DNA of 64,000 nt from Aestuariispira ectoiniformans (GTDB lineage Bacteria; Pseudomonadota; Alphaproteobacteria; UBA8366; Aestuariispiraceae). This document shows positions 17,419-25,944 of the stretch, one piece after another. The position numbers and the translations under genes are program-made. Position 1 is the first letter of the stretch, and every line of letters starts with the position of its first letter. The notes beneath the pieces are model-generated. The model made no database searches, had not been told where the DNA came from, and saw only the letters and a program-made list of their open reading frames with translations. The DNA is taken from contig NZ_CP062788.1 of NCBI RefSeq assembly GCF_025136295.1, positions 1,116,001 to 1,180,000 of the forward strand, written 5' to 3'.

Positions 17419-18264
17419 CTATATTTGACTAATATGGTCGGTGATTCCGGCGATGATTTGCTGATGGTCCTCAGGATGCAGTTCATGGCCGCCGCCATCG
17501 ATCTCAATTATCCGGGCGGAACATGCCGCTTTGGCCAGCGCCCGACCGTGATCGATTGGGAAAATCGGGTCGGCGGTCCCGTGCAAGACGAGAGTTGGGC
17601 AGGTAGCATCCGCGACCCTGCCGAGGTTAAAATCGTCCGCAAAAAGGGAGAAATGATTTGTAGTGCTCGGGAAGTTGCGGGCCCGATCATAGTCAGCCTC
17701 AATAAACCGCCGCGTTGAATCCTTGTCAAAAGGGTGTTTCCGGCTGGTGATGACTGCGCATTCTGCCAGCATGAAATCGATGACTTGCTGCCGGTCGCTC
17801 CAGTCGACTGTTTCTCCGGTGGCTGCATGTTCCATATAGCGATTGCTTGGTGGCGGGAGGTCTTCTTCCACGCCCAAGGGAGAACTGCTGATTACAGTCA
17901 GCGATAATACGCGATCGGGGTGGCCGACAGCCAAATTCTGGGCAATCATGCCACCCAAAGACATGCCGACTATATGGGCTGCGGGAATGTTGTAGGCATC
18001 AAGGACATGAAGGGCATCATCGATCATATCGCAGAGTTTGTATCCCGGTTCGCCGGGTGGGTAATGGGTCGACTGACCTGTATCCCGATTGTCGTATCGA
18101 ATAACGAAATGTCCATTGTCGGCAAGTGCCCGACAGAAACAGTCAGGCCACCAGAGCATGGAAGCCATTGCGCCCATGATTAGCAGGATTGGCGGTGCCG
18201 ATATATCACCAAAACACTCAGTGGCAATTTCAGCTTTCGTCGCGGGTATTGTCCGTATCGACAT
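17419..18264 (-). CDS. Alpha/beta hydrolase
   Basis: A 281-residue alpha/beta-hydrolase-fold enzyme. The oxyanion region is MGAMASMLWWP, the nucleophile elbow is GMSLGGMIA, a likely acid lies in HGTADPIFP, and the catalytic histidine in GGGHELHP. The layout resembles aclacinomycin-methylesterase-like or haloperoxidase-like hydrolases, but the substrate is unknown. I prefer the ATG at 18264 because GAGG sits six bases before it; an ATG two codons earlier is possible. It is divergent from the PAS gene. Confidence 0.85.
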   Translation of the reverse strand: MSIRTIPATKAEIATECFGDISAPPILLIMGAMASMLWWPDCFCRALADNGHFVIRYDNRDTGQSTHYPPGEPGYKLCDMIDDALHVLDAYNIPAAHIVGMSLGGMIAQNLAVGHPDRVLSLTVISSSPLGVEEDLPPPSNRYMEHAATGETVDWSDRQQVIDFMLAECAVITSRKHPFDKDSTRRFIEADYDRARNFPSTTNHFSLFADDFNLGRVADATCPTLVLHGTADPIFPIDHGRALAKAACSARIIEIDGGGHELHPEDHQQIIAGITDHISQI

Positions 18265-18319
18265 ATCCATCCTCTTTATCCTGACAGTGGAGTTAGCCGG
18301 CTACCAATAGTAGAACAAT

Positions 18320-18342
18320 ACTAATTGCATTATGCAAGTAGT
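18320..18342. promoter_or_regulatory. 23-bp near-perfect palindrome between divergent genes
   Basis: ACTAATTGCATTATGCAAGTAGT is symmetric except for one pair (A at 18324 versus G at 18338). It lies between the hydrolase (start 18264) and the PAS gene (start 18388), where a regulator could control both. No regulator gene adjoins it. Confidence 0.55.
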
Positions 18343-18387
18343 TATTTATATGGCTAAGTCAAATGGTTGGGAGGTAGGATCGATGTT

Positions 18388-18894
18388 ATGACGAGATTTT
18401 TTGAGAGTAATTTTGGCGAAGGTCGCGGGGATGTTGAGTTGCGCGACCCCCGGCATCGGGAGCTGTATTCCTATTGGGGGGAAAAGAAAGGCGATCGCAG
18501 AGTGCCTCGGCGTGCCGATATCGATCCGGTCGATATCCCGCGCCTGTTGCCCAACATCTTTATTTTCGATGTGATCCGGGAGCCGCGGGACTATGTGTTA
18601 CGCCTACTGGGAACAAGTCTCGTTTCGGTTCTGGGGAAAGACTTCACCGGGGCGGCGTTTGATAAAATGTATCAGGGTGATACGGCCAAAATCCTGCGTT
18701 ATCAGTATGATTGGATCGTCGATCATTGGGAGCCGGTGTATGACCGGTTGGATGCCGCATGGATGTCCAAGGATTACATCTATTACGACCGGCTGCTGTT
18801 GCCGTTGTCGGATACCGGTGAGCGGGTGGACAAGCTGTTGGGCTGTGCCCTGTTCATAACGTCATCGGATCTGGAGGAGGGCCGCTCCCGATAG
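18388..18894 (+). CDS. PAS-domain protein, PAS_5-like
   Basis: A 168-residue soluble protein with no output domain. It fits the alphaproteobacterial PAS_5-type family: an N-terminal RHRELYSYWGEKKGDRRVPRRADIDP segment is followed by LPNIFIFDV, LRLLGTSLVSVLGKDFTG and YDRLLLPLSDTG. The role is unknown, probably small-ligand or redox sensing. I chose the ATG at 18388; an in-frame TTG lies at 18367. A GGGAGG sits 13 bases upstream, rather far. Confidence 0.7.
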   Translation: MTRFFESNFGEGRGDVELRDPRHRELYSYWGEKKGDRRVPRRADIDPVDIPRLLPNIFIFDVIREPRDYVLRLLGTSLVSVLGKDFTGAAFDKMYQGDTAKILRYQYDWIVDHWEPVYDRLDAAWMSKDYIYYDRLLLPLSDTGERVDKLLGCALFITSSDLEEGRSR

Positions 18895-18905
18895 GAGTAG
18901 CCCTC
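18877..18905. terminator. Bidirectional hairpin between convergent genes
   Basis: GAGGGC (18877-18882) pairs with GCCCTC (18900-18905) and CTCC (18885-18888) with GGAG (18894-18897), around a five-base loop. It spans the end of the PAS gene and lies 12 bases beyond the stop of the TPR gene on the other strand, so it may serve both. Confidence 0.5.
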
Positions 18906-18917
18906 TCCACATGCAGG

Positions 18918-19652
18918 TTATTTACCCTTGTCGTCCGTATGCTTTTTGGACTGCTTCAGCTTTTTTTGCAGTTTCTCCTGCGCAGCCTGGATTTCCTGCC
19001 GGCGGCCTGCGTCGGCAATCGGGCGGTCCGGACGGGGGGCTGCGTTCAGTGCCCGCTGTAGATATGTCGCGGCTTCGTCATAGCGTTCCTCTTCGATCAG
19101 GAAGTCACTATAGAAATAGTTGGGGTCAATGCCGTCGGGATTGATCTTGAGGGCTGCTTTCAGATGTTCTTCGGCCTTGTCATTGTCACCGAAAGCAAGC
19201 GGCCAGCCCGGAACCTGATAATAGAGCGAGCCCAACGACGTATGGGCCGACCCGGCCAGGCTGGTGGGGTCGATTGCAAGGGCGGCCTCAAACAGTGCCT
19301 TGGCCTGCTTCACCTTGCCAAGCGCACCAAAGCCACCGTCGATACCGGCATCCGTCGACAGAATGATACCTTCCCAGATTTTGGGTTCAGCCCGTCCCGG
19401 ATAGCTTGCGCTGACTTTCGCTGCATAGTCTTCAAGCTTGTGCAACCCATCCAGTTGCGTGTCCTCATTTGCGGTTTGATATTTGATTACTGCCCATTGC
19501 TTTTGCAGGTATTGGACCTGCTCAGACACCGGGTCTGCCTGCGTCGTGGTGGAAACCGGCAGCGGTGTCGCCTGTTCGGCAAAGGAGGCCGCGGGAATGG
19601 AGAAAAGGCAGGCGGTCATGCTGCCCAATGCCAGATAAGTCTTGATTTTCAT
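18918..19652 (-). CDS. Exported TPR-repeat protein, TatT-like
   Basis: 244 residues with a signal peptide (MKIKTYLALGSMTACLFSIPAASFA), so periplasmic. The mature part has helical repeats with SAHTSLGSLYYQVPGWPLAFG, KAEEHLKAALKINPDGID and EAATYLQRALNAAP, ending in a charged KLQKKLKQSKK tail. The GWPLAFG segment resembles TatT-type TPR proteins. Starts at 19679 and 19673 are possible; 19652 gives the best signal peptide. It is the last gene of the operon, 43 bases after the SDR gene, and may scaffold or deliver the pathway product outside the membrane (inference). Confidence 0.75.
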   Translation of the reverse strand: MKIKTYLALGSMTACLFSIPAASFAEQATPLPVSTTTQADPVSEQVQYLQKQWAVIKYQTANEDTQLDGLHKLEDYAAKVSASYPGRAEPKIWEGIILSTDAGIDGGFGALGKVKQAKALFEAALAIDPTSLAGSAHTSLGSLYYQVPGWPLAFGDNDKAEEHLKAALKINPDGIDPNYFYSDFLIEEERYDEAATYLQRALNAAPRPDRPIADAGRRQEIQAAQEKLQKKLKQSKKHTDDKGK

Positions 19653-19695
19653 GGTTCTGTTTCCGGTTTTCATAGTCATTAGCCGCCATTTCCGG

Positions 19696-20445
19696 TCATG
19701 TTGCAGCGCGTTGAACATGTGATTCCTGTTTGCCGTTCAGCGCAGATTCACCAATACGGCGGTTACTTTGCAGGCCGTTGTCCACGACCGATGGCAGCAG
19801 GGCGTTAAGCATTGCAAAAAAGCGTTCGGGCCATCCGAAGCGCACTTCTCTTTCGCGCCCGACGATTGCCTGGAAGGTGCGTTGGGCCACTTTGGCCGGA
19901 GAATCGCTTTTCACCTTTGTGCGCTGGTTGACCTCTGCCTTGATGCCGTTGTTCATCGGCGTGCTGACCGCGCGCGGCGCGATATGGGTAACGGCAATCC
20001 CCGTACCGCCTAATTCGCGGCGCAGGGAATCGCTGAACCCTTTCAGTCCGGCCTTGGCAGCGGCATAGCCCGTTACATGGGGCAGGGGGATCAATCCGAC
20101 CATCGACCCCATGGTGACGATCTGGCCGGAATTACGCGCCTTCATGGCGGGAAGCACAGCCTGGGTCAGGCGCATCGGTGCCAGCATGTTAAGAGCCACC
20201 AGGCGGTCCATATCCTGGCGTTCGCAATAGTCCAGCACATTGTCACCCGCCATGTTGATCAGAATGTCAGGTGTATCCCGTTTCAGGCGCTCACAGACCG
20301 TGTCCAGGTTTTCGACCAGATCGCCGTCCCGCCTGCCACTGTAGACTGTCACATCCGCACCGGCCTTCTCCAGGAGCTGGACAAGCGGGGCACCGATACC
20401 GCCGGTGCCGCCGGTGATGAATACGGTTTTGCCCTTAAGCTGCAT
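19696..20445 (-). CDS. Short-chain dehydrogenase/reductase
   Basis: A 249-residue classical SDR. The cofactor loop is TGGTGGIG, the NMAGDN motif is present, the catalytic serine lies in GSMVG, and the Tyr-Lys pair in GYAAAKAG. The start ATG at 20445 overlaps the end of the acyl-ligase/oxidase gene by 11 bases, so translation is coupled. In this operon a likely job is oxidation or reduction of an activated acyl or hydroxy intermediate; the substrate is not known. The C-terminus (WPERFFAMLNALLPSVV) resembles membrane-associated fatty-acyl SDRs. Confidence 0.9.
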   Translation of the reverse strand: MQLKGKTVFITGGTGGIGAPLVQLLEKAGADVTVYSGRRDGDLVENLDTVCERLKRDTPDILINMAGDNVLDYCERQDMDRLVALNMLAPMRLTQAVLPAMKARNSGQIVTMGSMVGLIPLPHVTGYAAAKAGLKGFSDSLRRELGGTGIAVTHIAPRAVSTPMNNGIKAEVNQRTKVKSDSPAKVAQRTFQAIVGREREVRFGWPERFFAMLNALLPSVVDNGLQSNRRIGESALNGKQESHVQRAAT

Positions 20446-22441
20446 TGCTGAGGTTCCCTTCGTGGGGAATGGCGCGCAGGAGATTGGCAAACAGTCGGAA
20501 GGTATTTTGTGCGACTTCGATAATTGCCGCCTGATCGTCGGGATCAGTGATGGTATTCACCAGTTCCTCGTAGAATTTCATATGGCTGATATCCAATTCG
20601 CCATGGGAGAAGAGATAGGAGAATGCCTCCTCCGGCAGACCCAGTTTTTCCTTCACCGCCGATGCCCCGTGGTTGGCGATTTCGATGGATGTGCTTTCCA
20701 GCATGAAGACCATTCCCAGGAAGCCGACCGGATTTTTCCGGGTCATATAATCATAATTGTAGGCAATCAGAACCTGGGTCTCGAGGTTAGGTTTCGATTG
20801 CCGGGCCGCCTCTTTGTCACCACCGGCAGCCGCGATATCGTTCAAAATCCATTCCTCATGGCCGATTTCTTCGCTGATGTAGGAGGCGATTGCCTTGTGC
20901 AGCCGTTTTTTCTCCGGCGGCAGCTTGGACCCCATGGTCATCAGGAAGGGAACGGTATGGGAGACGTGATGGAAAGCCTCGGTCAGATAGGCGATATAGG
21001 TGTCGCGCGTGATGCTGCCCCGCAGTCCATCGACGAGCTGTGGCACATGGTATAAGCCTGCGCGGGCGCTGGCCGTTTCCGCGACCAGCCGGTCATAAAA
21101 GCTCATGGAGGATGTTTCCTTTGCATAGAGGCTCAGAATGGCGTCGCGGCGTGGGCGGCCGGTGCCGGTCAATAACCCGCTTTGCACGGTAAAGGGTGGT
21201 ACGAGTTTGAAGTCCATGATCTGGGCGTAATCCGGCAGTGCGGCGTTGGTTCTGGCAACCGCGGCCTCTGCGTCGGCATTGGCACTTGTCTGAACCAACA
21301 GCGCGCTCAGATGCGGCTGTCCATCGCCATAGACGACGGCCTGGGCGATCTCAGGATTTGCCAACAGGGTTGCTTCGACCCATTCCGGAGACACATTGCG
21401 GCCATAGGAGGTGATCAGCACGTTTTTCGCCCGCCCGGAGATGGAGAGGAAGCCGTCATCGTCAATCGCGCCAAGGTCGCCTGTGGCGAAGGTCTCCGGC
21501 GCGGCCTCACCGACATAACCGAGGAATCCGGGATTCTTGATATGGATTTCACCATCAAGGACGGTTGCCTGAACATGGGGCAGGGGTTTGCCCACCGTGC
21601 CGGGTTTGCTTTGGTTAGGTGTATTCAGGGACACGACGGATGCGCATTCGGATAGCCCGTAGCCTTCATAGACCGGCAGTCCGAGGGCCTGTGCCTGCTG
21701 TAACAGGGCGGGGTCCACCTTGGACCCGCCCACGGCAACAAATTTGAGGTTCGGAAGTGGTCCTTTCTGGGCGACCTGCTTCATCAGCCCCCGCAAAATC
21801 TCAGGCACCAGTATGACGGAATTCGTACGGTGCCGGGTCAGTTGATCATGCAGGTCGGAATAGAGTGTCCCGAAGGAGGTGAGTGGCGTCAGTTGAATGG
21901 TGCAGCCCGCCAGCAGACCGGCATATACACCGGCCACATTTTCCAGCAACACAGCCAAAGGCAGGACACAGAGATGGCTTTCCACAAAGCCCTGGCCCAG
22001 GACGTCCAGAATGCTCTGGGCAACGGCTTCCATTGCCTTACGGGGAAGGCAGACGCCTTTCGGTTCGCCGGTGGTCCCGGAGGTATAGGTAACCTTGGCG
22101 GTGCCTTCAAACAGGCGGGTGGGGTCGTTGATCCCGGTTGGCTGCAGGCCCGCCGGTGTCGCCATATGGGAAACGGCGGATGTCTGGATTAGGTGGTTCA
22201 CCTGGCCTTCCACGAAGAACGGCGGAACGGGAACAACAGGGATTCCGGCCTTCAGGGCGGCCAGATCCCAGAGGACCCAGTCTACGGAGTTATCCAGGGC
22301 GATGCCCAGGACCGAAACGTCAGAGAGGGAGGCTTCGCGTTTTTCGACCTCCGCATTCAAGTCGCCATAGAGGACGGTTTGGGTTTGGTCCTGAAGGGCA
22401 ATCTTCTGGGCCGGATGGGAGAGCAGCGATTCAAAGAGCAT
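20435..22441 (-). CDS. Fusion: AMP-forming acyl ligase plus haem-oxygenase-like diiron oxidase
   Basis: 668 residues. Residues 1-440 are an AMP-binding ligase: P-loop TYTSGTTGEPKG near 118-129, YEGYGLSE and TGDLGAIDDDGF. The A10 region reads LLTGTGRPRR, with Arg where the catalytic Lys usually sits. Residues 446-668 are a TenA/haem-oxygenase-like domain carrying the HDO iron-ligand pattern: E525xxH528, E582, and H613xxxD617xxH620, as in CADD or UndA. Such oxidases cleave or oxidise fatty-acid or amino-acid substrates. The fusion suggests an acid is adenylated and oxidised in one polypeptide. It overlaps both neighbours by 11 bases. Confidence 0.85.
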   Translation of the reverse strand: MLFESLLSHPAQKIALQDQTQTVLYGDLNAEVEKREASLSDVSVLGIALDNSVDWVLWDLAALKAGIPVVPVPPFFVEGQVNHLIQTSAVSHMATPAGLQPTGINDPTRLFEGTAKVTYTSGTTGEPKGVCLPRKAMEAVAQSILDVLGQGFVESHLCVLPLAVLLENVAGVYAGLLAGCTIQLTPLTSFGTLYSDLHDQLTRHRTNSVILVPEILRGLMKQVAQKGPLPNLKFVAVGGSKVDPALLQQAQALGLPVYEGYGLSECASVVSLNTPNQSKPGTVGKPLPHVQATVLDGEIHIKNPGFLGYVGEAAPETFATGDLGAIDDDGFLSISGRAKNVLITSYGRNVSPEWVEATLLANPEIAQAVVYGDGQPHLSALLVQTSANADAEAAVARTNAALPDYAQIMDFKLVPPFTVQSGLLTGTGRPRRDAILSLYAKETSSMSFYDRLVAETASARAGLYHVPQLVDGLRGSITRDTYIAYLTEAFHHVSHTVPFLMTMGSKLPPEKKRLHKAIASYISEEIGHEEWILNDIAAAGGDKEAARQSKPNLETQVLIAYNYDYMTRKNPVGFLGMVFMLESTSIEIANHGASAVKEKLGLPEEAFSYLFSHGELDISHMKFYEELVNTITDPDDQAAIIEVAQNTFRLFANLLRAIPHEGNLSNAA

Positions 22442-23120
22442 TCGTGCGGTCCGTAATCAGGAGAGGGAGGTTTTGTTGGTTGTTGTCAGGGGAATTGGCC
22501 AATCGCTCCACGCCCCGTGCGACCGACCCTACCAGGACGCGGGGGCGGGTTTCGTAATAGCTGCCCCAGGTTTGGTCAGGATCGCGTGCAACGTCTTCGG
22601 CAGCGCTGCAAATCACCTGCGGTTCCAGTCCAAGGCGGTTGAACAGGCGGTGGAGGAAGACCGTCCCTGTGACCGCGGTGTAACTGATGCCTATGTCGTG
22701 AAGGTGATTTGCGAGCGCCGTGAAGAGTTGCAGGCAGGCGCCACGGCCATCTGCGGCGAGGTTGCCGACTTCGGCGACCTCCCGGCGCGGGCAGTGGAGA
22801 ATCTCTTCTATCGGTACGCCTGTATAGCGTTCTAGAAACAGCGGTGAACAATCGGCATAGCGGAATCCCGCCGCGGCCGTGATGTCGCCGTCTTCGTTGC
22901 GGATGCTGATCAGGCCCGGATAGTTGATCTGGATGGTTGCATTGTACCGATCCCGGTATACGCGCTGGACGAAAGCCTCGATGGCCGTCCGTTCGCGCCC
23001 GTCCGGGCCGGTGATGACAATGGTTGATCGATTATGCGGCCGGGCCGGAGAAAACAGATGTTCCTTATAGGGGATTGAGGGGAGCGATGTGTTCTTCTCG
23101 TTACAGCTTCGCTTGGGCAT
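22431..23120 (-). CDS. Thermostable hemolysin family protein (GNAT-like)
   Basis: 229 residues matching the T_hemolysin family named after Vibrio delta-VPH. The conserved segments are VAEVGNLAA, FTALANHLHDIGISY, FLHRLFNRLGL and WGSYYETRPRVLVG. There is no signal peptide or obvious pore-forming segment. The family is GNAT-like and reminiscent of autoinducer synthases, so a cytoplasmic acyltransferase role is more likely than haemolysis (inference). It is the first gene of the operon and overlaps the acyl-ligase fusion by 11 bases. The ATG at 23120 is preferred over an in-frame TTG at 23141. Confidence 0.82.
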   Translation of the reverse strand: MPKRSCNEKNTSLPSIPYKEHLFSPARPHNRSTIVITGPDGRERTAIEAFVQRVYRDRYNATIQINYPGLISIRNEDGDITAAAGFRYADCSPLFLERYTGVPIEEILHCPRREVAEVGNLAADGRGACLQLFTALANHLHDIGISYTAVTGTVFLHRLFNRLGLEPQVICSAAEDVARDPDQTWGSYYETRPRVLVGSVARGVERLANSPDNNQQNLPLLITDRTNAL

Positions 23121-23223
23121 ATGGTTCGTCCGGTTCTGCAATCATTATTGAGCAAAGCCTAAATTGAGAACCTGACGGATAGCTTAAAAAGCGCAGAATG
23201 CCTTGGTCTTGCCATAATCATTG

Positions 23224-23245
23224 CGGCCCGGCGTGGGCCGGGCCG
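23224..23245 (-). terminator. GC-rich hairpin downstream of trhO
   Basis: CGGCCCGG and CCGGGCCG pair perfectly around a six-base loop, 36 bases beyond the trhO stop and just before the promoter region of the hemolysin-family operon. The T run is poor (CAATGATTATGG). Confidence 0.5.
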
Positions 23246-23280
23246 AGAATGTTCTGGCTGCTTTCAAGGTCGAAGGGTGT

Positions 23281-24198
23281 TTAGTTTTCGCGTGGCCCCA
23301 CATGGGACTGATTGCGGGCCTCGGCCAGCTTCACCTGGCGGATGCGCTCACGGGCGCGGGCGCGGTTTTCCGGCGTCTGCTCATCATGGCAGGTCGGGCA
23401 ACTGACGCCTTCTTCATATTTGTCCGATTGGCGGTCTTCGTCGGATACCGGGCGGCGGCAGGCGCGGCACAGGTCATAGTCGGTGAGTGACAGGCCATGG
23501 CCGACGGCCACACGTTCGTCAAAGACGAAGCAGTCGCCTTCCCACAGGCTTTCTTCTGCGGGCACCTCTTCCAGATATTTCAAAATGCCGCCCTGCAGAT
23601 GGAAAACCTCTTCAAATCCCTGATCCAGCATATAGGCCGTGGATTTTTCACAGCGGATGCCGCCGGTGCAGAACATGGCGACCTTCTTGTGTTTCTTCGG
23701 GTCCAGGTTCTCCGCAACATAGTCCGGGAATTCGCGGAAGGACTTGGTGTTGGGATCGATCGCGCCCTTGAAGGTGCCAATGGCATATTCGTAGTCGTTG
23801 CGGGTATCAACAACCGTTACGTCCGGGTCGGAGATCAGGATGTTCCAGTCTTCCGGTCTGACATAGGTGCCGACCTTTTCGGTGGGGTTGGCTTCGGGGC
23901 GGCCCAGGGTCACGATTTCCTTCTTCAGGCGCACTTTCATACGCAGGAAGGGGGGCTCCTCGGCATGGCTTTCCTTGTGGTCCAGATCGGCCAGACGCGG
24001 ATCGGCCCGCAAATAGCCCAGAACGGCGTCAATGCCGCCACGGGACCCGGCGATGGTGCCGTTGATGCCTTCCTTCGCCAGCAGCAAGGTTCCCTTGACC
24101 ATGTGTTTTTCACAATAGGTCAGCAAATCCTCCCGCATGTCCTGATAGTCATGCAGGTCGGCGAATTTGTAGAGAGCGGCAACAACAATATCGGCCAT
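23281..24198 (-). CDS. trhO: tRNA uridine(34) hydroxylase (rhodanese-related)
   Basis: A 305-residue cytoplasmic protein of the YceA/TrhO family. The N-terminal acylphosphatase-like domain reads [27 protein letters not shown]. The rhodanese domain has the active loop [12 protein letters not shown]-terminal zinc-like region holds CRACRRP and CPTCH. TrhO hydroxylates U34 of several tRNAs to 5-hydroxyuridine using oxygen. Single gene, followed by a hairpin. Confidence 0.93.
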   Translation of the reverse strand: MADIVVAALYKFADLHDYQDMREDLLTYCEKHMVKGTLLLAKEGINGTIAGSRGGIDAVLGYLRADPRLADLDHKESHAEEPPFLRMKVRLKKEIVTLGRPEANPTEKVGTYVRPEDWNILISDPDVTVVDTRNDYEYAIGTFKGAIDPNTKSFREFPDYVAENLDPKKHKKVAMFCTGGIRCEKSTAYMLDQGFEEVFHLQGGILKYLEEVPAEESLWEGDCFVFDERVAVGHGLSLTDYDLCRACRRPVSDEDRQSDKYEEGVSCPTCHDEQTPENRARARERIRQVKLAEARNQSHVGPREN

Positions 24199-24350
24199 GG
24201 TCCGGCTCTTGAGCTTCCTGAAGGTTGAAAATCTGCGCTTTTGCGCGGCGCTTTCATAAGCCCTTCACCGGAAAACCGCAAGGAAACCTTAAGCGATATC
24301 CCAGTGTTTGCCTGCGGTTTTAATGCCGTTCAAAGCCTTTAGCGACGGCA

Positions 24351-25139
24351 TCAGGAGGGCTGCGCCATCCTAAGTGGTTGAATATTACCATAGCCCAATG
24401 CTGAGAGATATGCCTCCACTGCGCCGGAAAAACCCATCCACAGGGCGTCGGACGTGAAGGCGTGGCCGATGGAGACCTCCGCCAGCATCGGCACGGCCTC
24501 CTTGAAGGCCGACAGGTTTTCCGTGGTCAGGTCATGGCCTGCGTTCACGCCCAGTCCCAGGTCGTCTGTCGCTTTTGCCGCCGCGGCATAGTCAGCCAGG
24601 ACATCCTGATAGGTACCGGTTTCAAAGGCATCTGCATAGGGGCCGGTATACAGCTCGATCCGGTCGGCCCCAACCTCGGCCACATAGGCCATCAGGTCGG
24701 GTTCCGGGTTCATGAACAGGGATACGCGGCATCCCATATCCTTCAGTTCACTGATGATCGGCGTCAGCCTGTCGCGGACCGCCTTGTTGCTCACGTCCCA
24801 TCCATTGTCGGAGGTTGCGGCGTTCGGGTCATCGGGCACCAGTGTCGCCTGGTCAGGACGTACGTCCCGGCAGATCGCCATGAAATCGTCGAAGGGGTTG
24901 CCTTCGATGTTGAACTCGATGCCTTTGGCCTTGTGCCCTTCCTTGTCCAGCATGTTGGCAAGGTCATAAACATCCTGGCGGCGGATATGGCGTTCATCGG
25001 GACGGGGGTGGACAGTCAGGCCATGGGCACCGGCCGCGAGGATGGTCCGGCCTGCCTCTACGGGGCAGGGATAGCCCACATGACGTTGATTCCGCAAAAG
25101 CGCGACTTTGTTCAAATTGACGCTTAACTTTGTATCCAT
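24351..25139 (-). CDS. pdxJ: Pyridoxine 5'-phosphate synthase
   Basis: A 262-residue TIM-barrel enzyme that condenses 1-deoxyxylulose-5-phosphate and 3-amino-2-oxopropyl phosphate to pyridoxine phosphate. Characteristic segments are LSVNLNKVALLRN, GLTVHPRPDERHI, EFNIEGNP, RIELYTG, GLGVNAGHDL and VSIGHAFTSDAL. I chose the ATG at 25139, where the conserved N-terminus begins; the frame stays open another 60 codons without conservation. A TATAAT sequence lies 22 bases upstream. A weak hairpin (24323-24351) overlaps the stop. Confidence 0.95.
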   Translation of the reverse strand: MDTKLSVNLNKVALLRNQRHVGYPCPVEAGRTILAAGAHGLTVHPRPDERHIRRQDVYDLANMLDKEGHKAKGIEFNIEGNPFDDFMAICRDVRPDQATLVPDDPNAATSDNGWDVSNKAVRDRLTPIISELKDMGCRVSLFMNPEPDLMAYVAEVGADRIELYTGPYADAFETGTYQDVLADYAAAAKATDDLGLGVNAGHDLTTENLSAFKEAVPMLAEVSIGHAFTSDALWMGFSGAVEAYLSALGYGNIQPLRMAQPS

Positions 25140-25160
25140 TGTCCGGCCTCTGTCGCCCGA

Positions 25161-25166
25161 ATTATA
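25161..25166 (-). promoter_or_regulatory. Predicted -10 box of pdxJ
   Basis: Read on the minus strand the hexamer is a consensus TATAAT, leaving a leader of about 15 bases containing GAGG before the pdxJ ATG. No good -35 hexamer is visible at 16-18 bases, so confidence is limited. Confidence 0.45.
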
Positions 25167-25284
25167 CCACAGTTGTCTAATTGGCCCCATACTAGTCGGG
25201 GAATACTGGAATTGAACAGGGCCACTATTCAGGCTTGCCGGGCTCAAAAGTGGACCGATAAGCCATTCGATTGCTATTGAGGGC

Positions 25285-25312
25285 TTGTCAGCCGGGTCAT
25301 GTCCCTTATATC
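25285..25312 (+). promoter_or_regulatory. Predicted sigma-70 promoter of the carbonic anhydrase gene
   Basis: TTGTCA at 25285-25290 and TATATC at 25307-25312 are separated by 16 bases and lie about 40 bases before the ATG at 25354. It is divergent from the pdxJ promoter. Confidence 0.4.
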
Positions 25313-25353
25313 TGCGGAGCAATTTGTTAGTCCTGATAGGGAAGGTATGCCCA

Positions 25354-25914
25354 ATGATTCGTAAGAACCCAAACGGAGACTTGCCCGTTATTTCGCCTGA
25401 CGCCTATGTAGACAAGACTGCCATCGTCTGCGGCAAGATCATCATCGAAGAAGGGGTCTTTGTTGGTCCCTATGCCGTGATCCGCGCGGATGAGGTGAAT
25501 GAGGAAGGTGATATGGAGCCGGTCGTTATCGGTGCCCACTCCAATATCCAAGACGGCGTTGTGATCCATTCCAAGGCCGGTGCCCGGGTCCAGATCGGCG
25601 AACGTTCTTCCATTGCGCATCGATCCATTGTCCACGGGCCATGTGTGATCGGTGATGATGTCTTCATCGGCTTTAACTCGGTCCTGTTCAACTGCGAAGT
25701 CGGCAACGGGGCGGTTGTGCGCCACAACTCTGTGGTTGAAGGCTGTGATGTGCCCGAACGGTTCCACATCCCGTCCACCACGACCATTCATTCCAACGAC
25801 GATCTGAAAGACATCAAACAGGTCGACGCGGACCAGTCCACTTTCTCTGAGAGTGTGGTCGAGGCCAACAAAGAACTGGTCAAAGGCTATAAACGCCTCG
25901 GCAACGAGTTCTGA
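25354..25914 (+). CDS. Gamma-class carbonic anhydrase, Cam-like
   Basis: 186 residues of left-handed beta-helix hexapeptide repeats. The zinc histidines fit the gamma class: one in VVIHSKAG and two in SIAHRSIVHGPC. The helix end (FIGFNSVLFNCEVGNGAVV) and the C-terminal helix ending in NKELVKGYKRLG resemble the archaeal Cam prototype more than the short CamH type. It should hydrate CO2 reversibly as a trimer. No signal peptide is present, so it is cytoplasmic. The ATG at 25354 follows GGGAAGG. Confidence 0.85.
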   Translation: MIRKNPNGDLPVISPDAYVDKTAIVCGKIIIEEGVFVGPYAVIRADEVNEEGDMEPVVIGAHSNIQDGVVIHSKAGARVQIGERSSIAHRSIVHGPCVIGDDVFIGFNSVLFNCEVGNGAVVRHNSVVEGCDVPERFHIPSTTTIHSNDDLKDIKQVDADQSTFSESVVEANKELVKGYKRLGNEF

Positions 25915-25944
25915 TTATGAGATTTCCGGCGCGGCGGCCTTTGG

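Noticed and set aside
23150..23220. Sigma-54-like element (TGGCAAGACCAAGGC on the minus strand) before the hemolysin-family operon
   Set aside because: GG and GC spacing is right, but the TTGC half is lost and C of TGGCAC is changed; too many mismatches compared with the four other elements in the window.
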